From Gemmatimonadota bacterium (GTDB lineage: Bacteria > Gemmatimonadota > Gemmatimonadetes > Longimicrobiales > RSA9): a stretch of 15,300 nt of DNA. The DNA lies in contig VEPF01000115.1 in NCBI GenBank assembly GCA_012027055.1, positions 14,477 through 29,776 of the forward strand, written 5' to 3'. A program made the position numbers and the translations under genes. Below the pieces are notes generated by a model. The model did not search any database. It was given only the letters and a program-made list of their open reading frames with translations, and was not told where the DNA came from. Of the stretch, positions 13,842-15,300 are shown piece after piece; position 1 is the first letter of the stretch; each line of letters begins with the position of its first letter.

Positions 13842-13853
13842 CGCGCGCCGCCG

Positions 13854-13883
13854 TTGACGCTCTCCCGCGCTGCCGGCCATATT
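13854..13883 (+). promoter_or_regulatory. Candidate promoter for the GH18-type gene
   Basis: TTGACG (13854-13859), 18-nt spacer, CATATT (13878-13883). Same spacing as the promoter at 13200-13229. Predicted leader about 40 nt to the ATG at 13929. Confidence 0.5.
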
Positions 13884-13928
13884 CGCTGCACTCGGCCTGC
13901 CCCCTCCACCGACACCCCGGAACGAACC

Positions 13929-14981
13929 ATGCTGCGCTGCATCGGCCGTTCGCTCGGCGCTGTCCTGCTCTGCACCGCACCGCTGGCCGCGCAGGGCGGC
14001 GAGCGCCTGTTCTACTACACCGACACGGAAGCCAGCTACAACAGCCTGGTGGCGCACATCGCCAGCATCGACATCGTCGCCCCGTCCGCCTACTTCGTCG
14101 ATGAGGACGGGATCGTCTACGGCGACGTCGATGGCCGCGTGCTCGCGCTCGCCAAACAGCACCGGGTGGCGGTTGTCCCGCTGCTGGTGAACCGCGGCTT
14201 CGACCAGGCCAAGCTGCACGCGCTGCTGGCCGGCGAGGCGGCGCGCGCGCGCATGGTCGCGAGCATGGTCGAGCTGTGCCGCCGCCACGACTATACCGGC
14301 TTCCAGATCGACTTCGAGAACCTGAGCATCGATGACCGCGATGCCTTCACGAAGTTCTACCGGGAGGCGGCGGCGGGCCTGCACGCGGCGGGGCGGCAGC
14401 TCAGTGTCGCGGTCGTGCACCGGCCGGACGAGCTGGCCGGCGTCACCGCCTATCACGAGTGGATGATGGACAGCTGGCGGGGCGGCTACGACCTCAAGGC
14501 GCTGGCCGATGCCGGCGACTTCATCACCGTGATGACCTACTCGCAGCACACCCGGCGGACGCCGCCCGGGCCGAGCGCCGCGTTGCCCTGGGTGGAGCAG
14601 AACGTCGCGTACTTCCTGCGGTTCATGCCCCCCGAGAAGCTGTCGCTCGGGATTGCCACGGGCGGGATGCGCTGGTACACGTCCTACGACGAGCGGATCA
14701 CGCCCGAGCTGGCCCGCTCCTACAGCGAAGGCCTGACCTATTCCTGGGCCATGGGTCTGCTGCAGCGGAACAACGCGAAGCTGCTGTGGAGCGAGGAACA
14801 GCAATCCAGCTACGCGTTCTACCCCGTGGGCGGGACCTTCGAGTGGATCTTCCTGGAGGATGCGCGCAGCTTCCGCACCAAGCTCGGGCTCATCGAACGG
14901 CACAAACTACGCGGCTTCTCGGCGTGGGTCCTCGGGCCCGAGGATCCGGCCATGTGGAATGCGCTGCCGGCACGACGATAG
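13929..14981 (+). CDS. Secreted glycoside hydrolase family 18-type protein (YaaH/SleL-like)
   Basis: A 350-residue protein. Residues 1-21 are a likely signal peptide (basic start MLRCIGR, hydrophobic core, APLAA before QGG). The GH18 strand-4 motif reads YTGFQIDFENL at 122-132, with D128 and the proposed acid E130 retained and the first two acidic positions of DxxDxDxE replaced by T123 and Q126; SleL/YaaH-type cortex-lytic glycosidases show a similar reduced form. VMTYSQH at 201-207 supplies the usual MTY tyrosine (Y204), and GFSAWVLGPEDPAMW near the end (329-343) is the last barrel strand. It likely cleaves N-acetylglucosamine-containing polymer such as peptidoglycan outside the cytoplasm. 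No LysM or other binding domain is present. The start was chosen for the signal peptide. A strong terminator follows. Confidence 0.85.
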   Translation: MLRCIGRSLGAVLLCTAPLAAQGGERLFYYTDTEASYNSLVAHIASIDIVAPSAYFVDEDGIVYGDVDGRVLALAKQHRVAVVPLLVNRGFDQAKLHALLAGEAARARMVASMVELCRRHDYTGFQIDFENLSIDDRDAFTKFYREAAAGLHAAGRQLSVAVVHRPDELAGVTAYHEWMMDSWRGGYDLKALADAGDFITVMTYSQHTRRTPPGPSAALPWVEQNVAYFLRFMPPEKLSLGIATGGMRWYTSYDERITPELARSYSEGLTYSWAMGLLQRNNAKLLWSEEQQSSYAFYPVGGTFEWIFLEDARSFRTKLGLIERHKLRGFSAWVLGPEDPAMWNALPARR

Positions 14982-14992
14982 TCCCGAAGCGC

Positions 14993-15028
14993 GGTCCGGG
15001 CGCGGCGCCGCCACGCCGCGCCCGGACC
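14993..15028. terminator. Strong intrinsic terminator between convergent genes
   Basis: A perfect 15-bp GC-rich stem (14993-15007 with 15014-15028) around the loop CCGCCA, followed on the plus strand by TTTCATT. It starts 11 nt after the glycosidase stop and lies 5 nt beyond the end of the opposing alkyltransferase gene, whose transcript could also use the stem. Confidence 0.85.
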
Positions 15029-15033
15029 TTTCA

Positions 15034-15300
15034 TTACCCGAGCGACAGCACGCTCCCGCCGGCGCGCACGAACACCTGCTCGCGCGCCAACAGCTGCTGC
15101 TTCCGCGCCACCCCCCAGCGAAAACCGGAGATCGCGCCATCGCTCCGGAGCACCCGGTGGCACGGGACGATCACGGCCACCGGGTTGGCGCCCACCGCCT
15201 GGCCCACGGCCCGTGCCGACTGCGCGCGGCCGAGCGCGCGGGCGAGGTCGCGGTACGTGGTGGTCCGACCGGCCGGGACCTGCCGCAGCGCGTCCCACGC
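15034..15300 (-). CDS. O6-alkylguanine-DNA alkyltransferase (Ogt/Ada C-terminal type), partial
   Basis: The frame is open to the right window edge and stops with TAA at 15036-15034, giving the last 88 residues. The order is AWDALRQVPAGRTTTYRDLA, then ALGRAQSARAVGQAVGANP, then the active site IVPCHRV, then SDGAISGFRWGVARKQQLLARE. This is the complete DNA-binding helix-turn-helix and acceptor-cysteine part of the suicide enzyme that removes alkyl groups from O6-alkylguanine. The N-terminal half is outside the window, so a stand-alone Ogt and the C-terminal domain of an Ada-type fusion cannot be separated. It is convergent with the glycosidase gene and shares the hairpin at 14993-15028. Confidence 0.95.
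   Translation of the reverse strand, partial: AWDALRQVPAGRTTTYRDLARALGRAQSARAVGQAVGANPVAVIVPCHRVLRSDGAISGFRWGVARKQQLLAREQVFVRAGGSVLSLG

Noticed and set aside
13179..14903. 574-codon minus-strand open frame opposite the phosphoribosyltransferase and glycosidase genes
   Set aside because: It crosses two plus-strand genes with clear motifs, promoters and ribosome sites.
14907..15140. Cys/Ser-rich minus-strand frame near the right edge
   Set aside because: It is out of frame with the alkyltransferase, whose PCHRV active site and flanking motifs are unmistakable in the neighbouring frame.

Overview
The window is high-GC bacterial chromosome, densely packed with ordinary housekeeping and envelope genes. 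I see no phage, insertion sequence, CRISPR array, tRNA or rRNA. The combination of Mla lipid-transport genes (so a diderm), a futalosine-pathway mqnA, TrxR-type ferredoxin-NADP reductase and several lineage-restricted hypothetical proteins suggests Gemmatimonadota or a near relative. That placement is inference from gene content and recalled protein style, not a database result.

Layout. (1) 1-1149, plus strand: two overlapping genes for related proteins of unknown function; the first is cut by the window edge. (2) 1158-1186: a strong hairpin between convergent genes. (3) 9759 down to 1194, minus strand: a ten-gene run, mlaE-mlaF-mlaD-lysC-asd-nudix-AI-2E permease-CDP-alcohol phosphatidyltransferase-ferredoxin reductase-response regulator. 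Most junctions overlap by 1-4 nt or lie within about 16 nt; only the last gene is set off, by 83 nt. (4) 11024 down to 9823, minus strand: a small conserved-type hypothetical gene followed by mqnA. (5) 11025-11374: a divergent promoter region with the long rho leader. (6) 11375-12625: rho. (7) 13148 down to 12711: a hypothetical gene convergent with rho. (8) 13263-14981, plus strand: a phosphoribosyltransferase and a secreted GH18-type glycosidase, each with its own promoter candidate. (9) 15034-15300, minus strand: the 3' end of an O6-alkylguanine-DNA alkyltransferase.

How the genes fit together. The long minus-strand operon joins outer-membrane lipid trafficking (MlaEFD), the first two steps of the aspartate amino-acid pathway (LysC, Asd; the latter also feeds diaminopimelate for cell wall), phospholipid head-group synthesis and a permease. 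Much of it could be read as envelope supply, but that is interpretation.

The most informative non-obvious signals are: a strong internal ribosome-binding site inside lysC, built from two AGG arginine codons and predicting a separately translated regulatory subunit; probable leaderless starts for mlaE and the 12711-13148 gene; and a C-rich, G-free segment in the rho leader that fits Rho autoregulation. I did not find a clearly new multi-gene system here.
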